Positions 18,608-26,001 of a stretch of 64,000 nucleotides of DNA are shown one piece after another (within the stretch, counting starts at the first letter, position 1; each line of letters opens with the position of its first letter). The notes beneath the pieces are model-generated. The model did not search any database, was not told the origin of the DNA, and was given only the letters and a program-made list of their open reading frames with translations. Source of the DNA: JAXDJH01 sp034663635 (GTDB taxonomy: Bacteria; Actinomycetota; CADDZG01; WHSQ01); assembly GCA_034663635.1 (NCBI GenBank), contig JAXDJH010000008.1:1-64000 (forward strand), read 5' to 3'. The position numbers and the translations under genes were made by a program.

Positions 18608-19573
18608 TCAGGCGTCGGAGCCGACCGGGTCCAGTTTCAGTTCCTTGCGGCGGTCTATGGCGACGAAAGAGCTCGAATGTGCCTTGGCCACCGACTTCAT
18701 CTCGGCGGCGATCTCGGACGCCTCCCAGTGACTGACTAGTGGGCGGATCTCGTTAGAGGCGACGCCTATCGACACGGTCATCTGGGGGAAGCTCCGCAGT
18801 TGACCTCTCCGATCAAGTATCTCGATCATTCCGCGACTGACGTCTTCAGGGTCGTAAAGGGTTTCTGCTGCCGCGTCCCATCGATCGGTGATGTGGTTAC
18901 CAACTGCTGCGGCTAGATCTGCTCGAACGATCGCAGCCAGGTCGTCGCCACCGATGTGTCCCAAGAAACCGTCGCTTCCCCCGTAGCGCTCGACCGCTTC
19001 CCGGGAGATCTTGGCGAGAAGTTTGATGGCTTCGTCTCCGCGGAGAAAGCCGTAGTTGTCGTTGAACGGTTTGAAGTTGTCGATATCGATGTGCAGGAGC
19101 CCGATCGATTCGCTTTCTCCGAGGCGTCGGACGAGCTCCTCCTGGATCCGGATGTTCCCGGGAAGTTGAGTCAATGGACTCACCGCCCGTGTGGTTCGAG
19201 CCCTCGTAAGGGCGAGTCGAACGCGAGTGCTCAGGTCGGCCAGGCCAATGGGCTTTGCGATGAAGTCGTCGATGCACCGCTCGAGAGAGGTGACCTTGGC
19301 GGCCGGGAAGTCGACCCCGGTTATCGCGATCACGGGGATGTGCTCGGTTCGCAGATCGTTCGACAATCTCGTGCACACGTCGTAGCCGTCTATCCGCGGC
19401 ATAACCATGTCAAGGAGGACAAGGGCAGGCAGAACGTCGAATGCCGTCCTGAGGGCCTCATCGCCATCGGCTGCTGTGACTACCTCGAAGCCTTCGGCTT
19501 CGAGGTGCATAGAAACGACGTCTAGAAAGTTGAGGTCGTCGTCGGCTACGAGGATGGTGTCGCGGGGGGTCAT
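18608..19573 (-). CDS. Receiver-GGDEF protein with altered GGDDL signature
   Basis: Protein of 321 residues. The receiver domain (1-120) has Asp10-Asp11-Asp12, phospho-acceptor Asp55 (LVLLDMVMPRIDG) and Lys107 (IAKPIG). Residues about 130-310 match a GGDEF diguanylate cyclase domain (LTQLPGNIRI, HIDIDNFKPFND, HIGGDDLAAI). The active-site signature reads GGDDL at 208-212 in place of GG(D/E)EF, so cyclase activity is doubtful; it may bind GTP or c-di-GMP or act as a scaffold. An AAGGA site lies 6 nt before the ATG. It converges on the receiver-kinase gene with only 2 bp between stops, which suggests that it is the output partner of that pair. Confidence 0.88.
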   Translation of the reverse strand: MTPRDTILVADDDLNFLDVVSMHLEAEGFEVVTAADGDEALRTAFDVLPALVLLDMVMPRIDGYDVCTRLSNDLRTEHIPVIAITGVDFPAAKVTSLERCIDDFIAKPIGLADLSTRVRLALTRARTTRAVSPLTQLPGNIRIQEELVRRLGESESIGLLHIDIDNFKPFNDNYGFLRGDEAIKLLAKISREAVERYGGSDGFLGHIGGDDLAAIVRADLAAAVGNHITDRWDAAAETLYDPEDVSRGMIEILDRRGQLRSFPQMTVSIGVASNEIRPLVSHWEASEIAAEMKSVAKAHSSSFVAIDRRKELKLDPVGSDA

Positions 19574-19659
19574 TGGAGTCCTTGGGTTGTCTCAAAGCTC
19601 AATACGCCATCGGGAACCCGTTTCCTCCCGGTTTGGTCCCCTAAGTGGAACCCGGCGCT

Positions 19660-19665
19660 TAGCAT
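19660..19665 (+). promoter_or_regulatory. -10 element for the DUF3151 gene, leaderless type
   Basis: TAGCAT ends 6 nt before the ATG at 19672; the gap (CTGGCC) holds no ribosome binding site. Confidence 0.5.
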
Positions 19666-19671
19666 CTGGCC

Positions 19672-20076
19672 ATGCCAGAACTTCCCGTCACCGAGCCCCT
19701 CGAAACCCGGGTCGAGGAACCTGATGGATCTCTTGAACGCCTTGCCTCCGCCGCTACGAGCGCTTCGGCAGAGGAGGTCGCGGCCGACTACCCAGAGTGC
19801 CTGGCCGCGTGGGCAAAGTTGGGTGAGATGGCTCTCGAGGACGGCCGGCCCGTGGCCGCCTACGCCTACTTCAGGGTCGGGTACCACCGGGGGCTCGATC
19901 GGATCCGGTCGGCCGGGTGGAGGGGCCGGGGCAATGTCTTTTGGGCTCACGAGGGCAATAGAGGGTTCCTGGCGTCCCTCCGGGGTCTCGGGCTCGCGGC
20001 CGCGGCGATAGGGGAATCCGCCGAGGCATCGAGGTGTGAGGCATTCCTCGAGCAGCTCGCTCCCGACGCCCCCTAA
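19672..20076 (+). CDS. DUF3151 family protein
   Basis: Protein of 134 residues, soluble and alanine-rich, with motifs typical of DUF3151, a family restricted to Actinobacteria: YPECLAAWAKLGEMAL, AYAYFRVGYHRGLD and a RGRGNVFWAHEGNRGFL-like segment. The helix pattern resembles a TPR-like fold. No function is established. Its stop overlaps the convergent oxidoreductase gene by 4 bp. Leaderless transcription is suggested by the TAGCAT element just upstream. Confidence 0.85.
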   Translation: MPELPVTEPLETRVEEPDGSLERLASAATSASAEEVAADYPECLAAWAKLGEMALEDGRPVAAYAYFRVGYHRGLDRIRSAGWRGRGNVFWAHEGNRGFLASLRGLGLAAAAIGESAEASRCEAFLEQLAPDAP

Positions 20077-20906
20077 CTCGAGGTCAGTACCGGGCCGACT
20101 TTCTCCAAGAATTCTTCGACCCGTTCGCGGCCATCGGCAGGCCAGCTCACGATCACGTAGTCGAGCCCGATCTCGACCAGCTCCTTGGCTCGAGATTCCA
20201 CCTCGTCCCAGGGCTCGGATATGGACAGATTGGTCGATCTCGCTATGGAACTCGGATCGCGCCCTGCCTCCCGCGCGCTCCGTTGCACGATGGACCACTT
20301 CCTTTCGATGTCGGACGCGTGCCCGAACGTGTGCCACGCGTCTGCCGACCGGCCGACGAGCGGCAGCATCTTGCGCTCGCCTGAGGCCCCGATCCAGATG
20401 GGTGGATGGGGGTCCTGTACGGGCCGTGGTCGATACATCGCATGGTTCAACCGGTAGTAGCGGCCGTCGAAGCTCGCATCGTCCCGAGTCATCAGGAGAC
20501 GCATGACCTGGATGGCTTCGTCGAGCCTGTTGACGCGCTCTCCGGTCGGCGGAAAGTCGAAGCCAAGCTCTTCGTGCTCCTGCTGGAACCACGCGGCCCC
20601 CACCGCGAGTTCAAGCCGCCCTCCGGAAATGTGATCGACGGTTACGGCTTCTGCCGCAAGCAGAGAGGGATGCCTGTACGTGATCCCGGTGACCAGCGTG
20701 CCCAATCGGATCCGATCCGTCACCGCGGCGAGTGCGGCCAACAACGTCCAGCCTTCGAGACATGGTCCCGTGGGATCGCCGTACAGCGCCTTGAAGTGAT
20801 CGAAGACCCACGCGCCGTCGAAGCCTGCCTCCTCCGCGAACCTCACCCTGTCGAGGAGCTGGTCCCAAGTGAGCTGGTGTTGAGACAAATCCACACCGAT
20901 CTTCAT
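20073..20906 (-). CDS. LLM class F420-dependent oxidoreductase
   Basis: Protein of 277 residues with a luciferase-like TIM-barrel fold: MKIGVDLSQHQLTW, FAEEAGFDGAWVFDHF, IRLGTLVTGITYRHPSLLA, VDHISGGRLELAVGAAW, and PPIWIGASGERKML. These features place it in the F420-dependent branch (TIGR03560-like) rather than FMN monooxygenases, though cofactor use is inferred from family. The substrate is unknown. AAGGAGG stands 7 nt before the ATG. It is the last of three minus-strand genes (HIT, hydrolase, oxidoreductase) joined by 4 bp overlaps. Confidence 0.88.
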   Translation of the reverse strand: MKIGVDLSQHQLTWDQLLDRVRFAEEAGFDGAWVFDHFKALYGDPTGPCLEGWTLLAALAAVTDRIRLGTLVTGITYRHPSLLAAEAVTVDHISGGRLELAVGAAWFQQEHEELGFDFPPTGERVNRLDEAIQVMRLLMTRDDASFDGRYYRLNHAMYRPRPVQDPHPPIWIGASGERKMLPLVGRSADAWHTFGHASDIERKWSIVQRSAREAGRDPSSIARSTNLSISEPWDEVESRAKELVEIGLDYVIVSWPADGRERVEEFLEKVGPVLTSS

Positions 20907-21562
20907 GTCGCTTCCTCCTTGTCACCGATCGCTTCTTCCAGGAAATCGACGACGATCTTTGTCAGGGTTTCGTAGCGCGCCCAGAAGAAATGGTTCGCTC
21001 CTTTGACCTCGACATACGTCGCCCCCGCGGCTTCGGCCCACTTCCGGCAAGCCTCCGGAGCTACCTTGTCGTCGTTAGCCCCACAGACAAGAAGCATCCG
21101 CGTGGCGCCTTTCACGGTTTCTGGAGAAGGCGCGCCCGAGGTGATCCCGTCCTTGGGCTCTACGGCGGGAGCTATCGCGACGCACGCGATGGCGTCAGGG
21201 ACTTGCGGCAAGGTGCGCAGCGCAACAGCTGCACCGAACGACCAGCCGGCCAGAGCGATCGGCAGTTGAGGGAAGCGGGACCGAACAAGGTCGATCGCGC
21301 CGAGTGCGTCGGCCACCTCGTCGTCACCGAGCCCGAACTCACCTTCGGAGCCTCCAACCCCGCGGAAGTTGAAGCGAAGAACCGCCCAGCCCAGTTCGAC
21401 AAGCCCGTCCTGAACCGCAACTAGTAGAGGAGCGTTCATCGTCCCGCCCATCTGTGGATGGGGGTGACACAGGACGAGGACCGCTTTCGGTTGGTCGGGC
21501 GTGGCCAAGGCGGCTTCCAAACGGAGGCCATCCCGGGACACGATCTGCTGGTTTTCGATCAA
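20903..21562 (-). CDS. Alpha/beta hydrolase
   Basis: Protein of 219 residues with an alpha/beta hydrolase core: oxyanion region LCHPHPQMGGTMN, FRGVGGSEGEFG, nucleophile elbow GWSFG (Ser108), Asp in GANDDKVAPE and His in ANHFF. The HPHPQMGG motif is typical of small serine hydrolases annotated as dienelactone hydrolase-like or YfhR-like. The substrate is unknown; no lid domain is present. It overlaps the HIT gene upstream and the oxidoreductase downstream by 4 bp each, so it is part of one operon. Confidence 0.85.
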   Translation of the reverse strand: MIENQQIVSRDGLRLEAALATPDQPKAVLVLCHPHPQMGGTMNAPLLVAVQDGLVELGWAVLRFNFRGVGGSEGEFGLGDDEVADALGAIDLVRSRFPQLPIALAGWSFGAAVALRTLPQVPDAIACVAIAPAVEPKDGITSGAPSPETVKGATRMLLVCGANDDKVAPEACRKWAEAAGATYVEVKGANHFFWARYETLTKIVVDFLEEAIGDKEEAT

Positions 21563-21990
21563 GTCGCGCTTTCGCTTGCAAGTCGGTCGCGGATCGCCTG
21601 AGCGACATCAGCCATCTCTCCGCTTCGGTACTTCTGCCGCGGCCAGAAGAAGCCCCTGAGGCCATCCTTCGGGCGACGGGGAACAACGTGGATGTGAAGG
21701 TGCGGGACGCTCTGGCTGACGACGTTGTTCATCGCGACGAACGATCCCACTGCCTCGACGGCCTCCGGAACGACCCTCGACAGAAGTCGGGCCCTCGTGA
21801 AGAGAGGTTCGATGAGCGCGTCCGGAAGGTCGGCCAAGGTGTCGTGATGTTCCTTCGGTACGAGCAGCGTGTGTCCGGGAAAGACGGGGCGGATGTCGAG
21901 AAATGCAAGCGTGATGTCGTCGCTGAAGACGATCTCCGCTTCAACTGAGCCGGCGACGATGTCGCAGAAGAGACACACGGAGGCCGACAC
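21559..21990 (-). CDS. HIT family nucleotide hydrolase
   Basis: Protein of 143 residues. The histidine triad HLHIHVVP (His97, His99, His101) and the N-terminal CLFCDIVAG with later FLDIRPVFPGHTLLVPKEHH are classic for the Hint/HIT branch, which hydrolyses adenosine phosphoramidates or related dinucleotides. The start is a GTG at 21990 (codon read on the minus strand). It leads the HIT-hydrolase-oxidoreductase operon and diverges from the DsbA-like gene. Confidence 0.92.
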   Translation of the reverse strand: MSASVCLFCDIVAGSVEAEIVFSDDITLAFLDIRPVFPGHTLLVPKEHHDTLADLPDALIEPLFTRARLLSRVVPEAVEAVGSFVAMNNVVSQSVPHLHIHVVPRRPKDGLRGFFWPRQKYRSGEMADVAQAIRDRLASESAT

Positions 21991-22054
21991 TACGACCGCC
22001 CAGACGGGTTACGTCCTGGGTTTGGCCCCGGGGGACGGGGTATTGACAGAGGCG

Positions 22055-22735
22055 ATGATCGAAGCGGCCGCGGGAACAATCGTCATTTACGCCGACATCG
22101 GCTGCCCGTGGGCCCACCTTTCCGTCTACCGCCTCCACGAAGCCCGCGCCGACCTGGGACTCAAGGACGAAGTTGTCTTCGAGCCACGCGCCTTCGCCCT
22201 GGAGATATTTAACGAGCGACCGACGCCGCGAGCGATCCTGGATGCGGAGATCCCCGTCGCCGGGGGCGCGGATCCGGGAGCCAAATGGCAGATCTGGCAA
22301 GGCCCCGATAGCACGTGGCCCGTAACCACTCTGCCCGCGCTGGAGGCGGTGGAGGCGGCGAAGGATCAAGGGGCCAGGGCGGCGGAGGAGCTCGATAGAG
22401 CATTGCGCATCGCTTTCTTCGGTGAAAGTAAGACCATCTCGATGCGTCACGTGATCCTCGAGGTTGCGCGCGCCTGCAGTGACGTGGATGCGAAGCTGCT
22501 CGCAGAGGCGTTCGACGAAGGTCGAGCTCGATCGAGGGTGATGCAACAGGTAAGAGTCGCCGAATCTGACGACGTGAAAGGAAGCCCTCACCTGTTCTTG
22601 GCCGATGGGACCGATTTCCACAATCCCGGTGTGGACATGTCCTGGGAGGGACCTCACGGCAAAGGCTTCCCTGTGATCCACCACGATGACCCTTCCGTCT
22701 ACGTCGATATCCTCCATCGGGCAGTTTCGATCTAG
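22055..22735 (+). CDS. DsbA-family (FrnE-like) thioredoxin-fold protein with single active-site cysteine
   Basis: From ATG 22055 (AGAGG upstream) the protein has 226 residues. The thioredoxin-fold start IVIYADIGCPWAHLSVYRL places the active-site Cys in CPWA, so the second Cys of the usual CPxC pair is replaced. That fits glutathione-S-transferase-kappa/FrnE-like isomerase or mycothiol-linked relatives more than a disulfide-forming DsbA. The helical insert and the C-terminal KGSPHLFLADG (cis-Pro loop) are conserved. There is no signal peptide, so it is cytoplasmic. In-frame ATG codons further upstream (for example 21959) would run into the divergent HIT gene and were not chosen. Confidence 0.82.
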   Translation: MIEAAAGTIVIYADIGCPWAHLSVYRLHEARADLGLKDEVVFEPRAFALEIFNERPTPRAILDAEIPVAGGADPGAKWQIWQGPDSTWPVTTLPALEAVEAAKDQGARAAEELDRALRIAFFGESKTISMRHVILEVARACSDVDAKLLAEAFDEGRARSRVMQQVRVAESDDVKGSPHLFLADGTDFHNPGVDMSWEGPHGKGFPVIHHDDPSVYVDILHRAVSI

Positions 22736-22760
22736 CCCAACGACGACGAAGGAGGCGAAC

Positions 22761-23054
22761 GTGGACGACGCAAGCGTCAGGCAGGCGGCGGAGGCGCACG
22801 CTGTTGCAACGGTGTCGGGTGACCTCAAGACCGCCGGAAGTTATCTCGACAAGAGCGCGTATTCGGCGGCCGGCGAGGTTATGAAGTCGATGCCCGACCC
22901 GCTCGAAGCCTCGCAAGTGACCACGGTCGAAGCGGCAGACGAGGGATTCGACGTCCGCATCGAATATTCGGGGGCGGGTTCGACCACGACGATTCTCTCG
23001 ACTTGGCAGGCGATCGATGGGGCGCCGAAGATCGTCGGGCTCCAGGTGGTCTAA
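22761..23054 (+). CDS. Conserved hypothetical protein, small alpha+beta
   Basis: Protein of 97 residues from GTG 22761, with a strong AAGGAGG site 5 nt upstream that fixes the start; the open frame extends further but lacks such a site. The N-terminal part (SVRQAAEAHAVATVSGDLKTAGSY) and a following strand-rich half resemble the small SnoaL/NTF2-like or ketosteroid isomerase-type proteins of Actinobacteria, but no catalytic residue can be pointed to. It follows the DsbA-like gene by 25 bp and is probably co-transcribed. Confidence 0.7.
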   Translation: MDDASVRQAAEAHAVATVSGDLKTAGSYLDKSAYSAAGEVMKSMPDPLEASQVTTVEAADEGFDVRIEYSGAGSTTTILSTWQAIDGAPKIVGLQVV

Positions 23055-23066
23055 CCCCGCACTAGG

Positions 23067-23072
23067 TATCCT
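23067..23072 (+). promoter_or_regulatory. -10 element, leaderless type, for the gene at 23079
   Basis: TATCCT ends 6 nt before the ATG at 23079 (gap TCGCCC, no ribosome binding site). Confidence 0.5.
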
Positions 23073-23078
23073 TCGCCC

Positions 23079-23468
23079 ATGCCCACAGCGGATGTGAATG
23101 GACCCCAGCGGAAAGTAATGGATAGCTCCGTTCGGCCAGCCCGGGTCATCTACGGCAGCTCCGGCATCTCGGTGAGGTCGGGTCAGTCACTGCCGTTCAA
23201 GCTGACTCGGGAGTGGCTGGCACCTGCCGGTTACTACGCCGAGCGGTGGTACCTGGTGCGGCCGGAGACCAAGGAGGTCATGTACGAGTCGCCCGAGAGG
23301 CTTCAGCTGATGTGGGGGCTCCAGGCGCCCACGAGCGTGATCGACGAGATCCACGAGCCGATCGATCTGCCGGCCGGGAGCTACGTCATCGTTTTCGCCC
23401 TAGGCGGCATCAAGGGCGGAGAGCTCGCTTTCGAGGCGGTCGAGGTTCCCGCCGAAGAGGCGGCCTGA
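23079..23468 (+). CDS. Hypothetical protein
   Basis: Protein of 129 residues with no signal peptide or membrane segment. It is predicted to be rich in beta strands (VIYGSSGISVRSGQSLPF, SYVIVFALGGIKGGELAFEAVEV), which could be a small beta-sandwich; I do not recognise the family. Codon usage matches the neighbours and the start carries a leaderless-type promoter, so the gene looks real. Nothing in the neighbourhood suggests a job. Confidence 0.7.
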   Translation: MPTADVNGPQRKVMDSSVRPARVIYGSSGISVRSGQSLPFKLTREWLAPAGYYAERWYLVRPETKEVMYESPERLQLMWGLQAPTSVIDEIHEPIDLPAGSYVIVFALGGIKGGELAFEAVEVPAEEAA

Positions 23469-23470
23469 AG

Positions 23471-23507
23471 GGCGGTCGGGGCCTCCGCAAGCCACCCCTT
23501 GACCGCC
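23471..23507 (+). other. Inverted repeat after the hypothetical gene, possible terminator
   Basis: GGCGGTC (23471-23477) and GACCGCC (23501-23507) are exact inverted copies, extended inside by GGGG and CCCC. There is no T tract. The rest of the gap up to the HtrA gene at 23652 shows only a pyrimidine-rich stretch with repeated CTCGGTCTC-like units near 23620-23640. Confidence 0.35.
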
Positions 23508-23639
23508 GACCTGGGGTGTTTCAGACTTATTAGGCCGGTTACTGAGGTTCGTCCAAGCTTCCCCTTAGGACGTTCCGCAGGAGCCGGCTCTCTTATCTCC
23601 CGTTGAGCTTCGTTTCATCTCGGTCTCATCCTCGGTCTC

Positions 23640-23645
23640 TATCCT
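23640..23645 (+). promoter_or_regulatory. -10 element for the HtrA gene, leaderless type
   Basis: TATCCT ends 6 nt before the ATG at 23652 (gap CTTCCC). No ribosome binding site is present. Confidence 0.5.
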
Positions 23646-23651
23646 CTTCCC

Positions 23652-24773
23652 ATGCGAAAAACATTCACTCTGCTCATCCTTGTCCTGCTTTGCCTCGGCG
23701 CTTGCTCCGTTCGGGACCTCCCCGGCGTGTCGGAACAAGCGGCCTCTTCCGAACAATCAACCGACTTTTCGGAAGTCGACCTTTCTCAAGACGCGACACC
23801 CGCTCCGCATTCGGAGCTGAGCACCATCGTCGAAGACGCTCTTCCTTCCGTCGTCAATGTCAAGGTCCACGCGTTCCAGTCTGGCGGGCTCGAGGGCCGC
23901 GGCGAGGGTTCGGGCGTGGTGATCGATCCGGAGGGGATCATCCTCACCAACAACCATGTGATCGCCGGTGCGGTCGAAGTTCGCGTTCTCTTCAACGACG
24001 ATCACGAGCCGATGGACGGCCGGGTGATCGGCGCCGACCCAGGCAGAGATCTCGCGGTCATCAAGGTCGATGCAACGGATCTCCACGCGATCCCCATCGG
24101 TCACTCCGACAACCTGAAACTTGGCGATGACGTCGTGGCGATCGGCTTTCCCCTAGGTCTCGGCGGCCCGACGGTTACGAAGGGGATCGTGTCCGGGAAT
24201 GGGCGGACGATCTCGGCCCAATCTTCCGACGGCGCGGTCGAGCGGCTCGTCGGGATGCTCCAGACCGACGCTGCGATCAACCCCGGCAACTCCGGCGGGG
24301 CGCTGATCGACACAAACGGAGGCCTGGTCGGGATCAACACCGCGGTCGCGGGCTCGGCCGAGAACGTCGGCTTCGCCATCGCCATCGACGGCGCCATGCC
24401 GGTCGTTAGGGAGTTCCTAAGCAAGCCGGCAGAGAGGCAGTCGTGGCTCGGCATCTCGATGCAGACGCTGACCCAGGTGCTCGACGAACAGCTCGGATAC
24501 CCGAGCGACCTGCGCGGAGTCCTGATCGTTCAAGTCATCCCCGGAAGCCCGGCTGAGGGAGCGAGCATCGAGGACGGCACAGTCGTCACTTCGATCGACG
24601 GGACCGAGGTGACGACGGACCAGCAACTGGCGGACTTCCTGTCTCAGAAGAGCCCGGGGGACCAAGTGACGCTTGATCTCTACACTCCGTCGGGCGACTC
24701 CAAGACCGTCACCGTCGAGCTCGACGTGCGTCCCTTCACGTTCGCGAAACCGAGTCCCAGCCCCAGTAGCTAG
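23652..24773 (+). CDS. HtrA/DegP-type serine protease, lipid-anchored, with PDZ domain
   Basis: Protein of 373 residues. A signal peptide ends in a lipobox (LGAC, Cys18), which is unusual for HtrA proteins that more often have a membrane helix. The trypsin-like domain (about 60-260) has a full triad: His102 (NNHVIAGA), Asp133 (GRDLAVIKV) and Ser214 (NPGNSGGAL). A single PDZ domain follows (about 275-360, with GVLIVQVIPGSPAEGASIEDGT-type loop split over two strands). Such proteases handle misfolded proteins outside the membrane. The promoter appears leaderless. It is isolated from two-component genes, so stress control cannot be read from context. Confidence 0.92.
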   Translation: MRKTFTLLILVLLCLGACSVRDLPGVSEQAASSEQSTDFSEVDLSQDATPAPHSELSTIVEDALPSVVNVKVHAFQSGGLEGRGEGSGVVIDPEGIILTNNHVIAGAVEVRVLFNDDHEPMDGRVIGADPGRDLAVIKVDATDLHAIPIGHSDNLKLGDDVVAIGFPLGLGGPTVTKGIVSGNGRTISAQSSDGAVERLVGMLQTDAAINPGNSGGALIDTNGGLVGINTAVAGSAENVGFAIAIDGAMPVVREFLSKPAERQSWLGISMQTLTQVLDEQLGYPSDLRGVLIVQVIPGSPAEGASIEDGTVVTSIDGTEVTTDQQLADFLSQKSPGDQVTLDLYTPSGDSKTVTVELDVRPFTFAKPSPSPSS

Positions 24774-24783
24774 GAATAGCTCT

Positions 24784-24807
24784 CCGCGGCCCCCGCGGGG
24801 CTACGCT
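24784..24807 (+). promoter_or_regulatory. GC hairpin and -10 element before the ThiS-like gene
   Basis: CCGCGG (24784-24789), loop CCC, CCGCGG (24793-24798) could form a hairpin after the HtrA gene, without a T tract. TACGCT (24802-24807) then ends 7 nt before the GTG at 24815, fitting a leaderless start. Confidence 0.4.
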
Positions 24808-24814
24808 TTGGCTC

Positions 24815-25015
24815 GTGAAGGTCAAACTGCGTAACCCCGACCGGGTCGTTGAGGTGAACGGTCCGAAAACCGTCAGGGCCATGCTCGACGAGCTGGGCAT
24901 CGTTTCGGAGGCCGTCCTGGTGATCCGCGACGCGACCCTCTTGACCCGCGACGAGGCGCTCGATCAAGCCGACGAGCTTGAGGTGCGGCCCGTGTTGTCG
25001 GGAGGGGCGACATGA
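24815..25015 (+). CDS. ThiS/MoaD-fold (ubiquitin-like) sulfur carrier, TtuB-like
   Basis: Protein of 66 residues from a GTG start. The beta-grasp pattern of ThiS/MoaD proteins is visible: KVKLRNPDRVVEV, TVRAMLDELGI, AVLVIRDATLLTRD, DELEVRPVLSGG. In Thermus, TtuB is a small carrier of this fold that delivers sulfur to TtuA for 2-thiouridine in tRNA; here the next gene is TtuA-like and overlaps it by 4 bp (ATGA), which supports the same role. The functional C terminus of such carriers is Gly-Gly, but this one ends GGAT. The last two residues would need removal, or the protein is not activated by adenylation. Confidence 0.82.
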   Translation: MKVKLRNPDRVVEVNGPKTVRAMLDELGIVSEAVLVIRDATLLTRDEALDQADELEVRPVLSGGAT

Positions 25016-26001
25016 AGTGCAAAGTCTGTAGGGCACACGCCGTGGTCGATGTCCGGAGGCACAACGCGGCTTTCTGCGGCGAGCACTTCACCGAGCACAT
25101 CAAGAACCAGGTGGCCAAGACCATCCACGAGTTCCGGATGTTCGAGCCGGACGACAGGCTCCTCGTGGCGGTTTCGGGAGGCAAGGACTCGCTCGCGGTG
25201 TGGGACATCCTCTTGGACCTCGGGTACGACGCGACCGGCTTCTACCTGGACCTCGGCATCGGCGGCTACTCCACTCGCTCCAAGGAAGCTGCGGTCGAGT
25301 TCGCCGATCGTCGAAACGCGAAGCTCATCGTCCGCTCGCTCGAAGAAGAGCACGGCTATACGGTGCCCGAACTTTCGAAGCTCACGGCTCGAGTGCCATG
25401 TTCCGGGTGTGGCTTGAACAAGCGCTACGAGTTCAATCGGGCCGCGTTGGAAGAAGGCTTCGACATCCTCGTCACCGGTCACAACCTCGATGACGAAGTC
25501 GCCACACTCTTCGGCAACGTCCTTCACTGGAACACCGACATGCTCGCGCGTCAGGCTCCCGTTCTCCAGGAGCGGCTCTTCGGAGCGGGCGACACATCGC
25601 GCGTGGTGATGGTGAAGAAGGTAAAGCCGCTCGTTCGGGTTGCGGAGCGTGAATCGGCGGCCTTCGCACTCCTTCGGGGGATCGACTACATAGTCGAGGA
25701 GTGCCCCATGGTCGAAGGCAACACCCAGCACAAGTACAAGGAGGCGATGACTCTCATCGAGGAGTCGTCCCCCGGAACCAAGAGCCAGATGTACTTCGGT
25801 TTCCTGAAGAAGGCCTCAGAGCGGTTTCAGGACGCGTCGGATGACGTCGAGCTGGTCCCCTGCGTGGAGTGCGGGGCAGTCACCGTCGCGGTCGCCGAAG
25901 GCGAGCCGCGCTGCAGCTTCTGCAGGAACAAGGCTCTCGCCCTCGGACGCAAGTCGGGGGAGATACCACCCCCTCGGATCCGAAGAAGGGGCAGGCGTTG
26001 A
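25012..26001 (+). CDS. ttuA: TtuA/NcsA-family tRNA 2-thiolation enzyme
   Basis: Protein of 329 residues. An N-terminal zinc finger (CKVCRAHA with downstream FCGEHF) precedes the PP-loop SGGKDS (about residue 55-60) used to adenylate tRNA. A central CSGCG motif (near 130) and an NLDD segment match the group that holds a catalytic Fe-S cluster, and a second zinc finger (CVECG and CSFC) ends the protein. This is the TIGR00269 layout (TtuA/Ncs6-like), which thiolates U54 or U34 in tRNA. The partner carrier lies directly upstream. A tRNA methyltransferase overlaps the end (TTGA). Confidence 0.9.
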   Translation: MKCKVCRAHAVVDVRRHNAAFCGEHFTEHIKNQVAKTIHEFRMFEPDDRLLVAVSGGKDSLAVWDILLDLGYDATGFYLDLGIGGYSTRSKEAAVEFADRRNAKLIVRSLEEEHGYTVPELSKLTARVPCSGCGLNKRYEFNRAALEEGFDILVTGHNLDDEVATLFGNVLHWNTDMLARQAPVLQERLFGAGDTSRVVMVKKVKPLVRVAERESAAFALLRGIDYIVEECPMVEGNTQHKYKEAMTLIEESSPGTKSQMYFGFLKKASERFQDASDDVELVPCVECGAVTVAVAEGEPRCSFCRNKALALGRKSGEIPPPRIRRRGRR

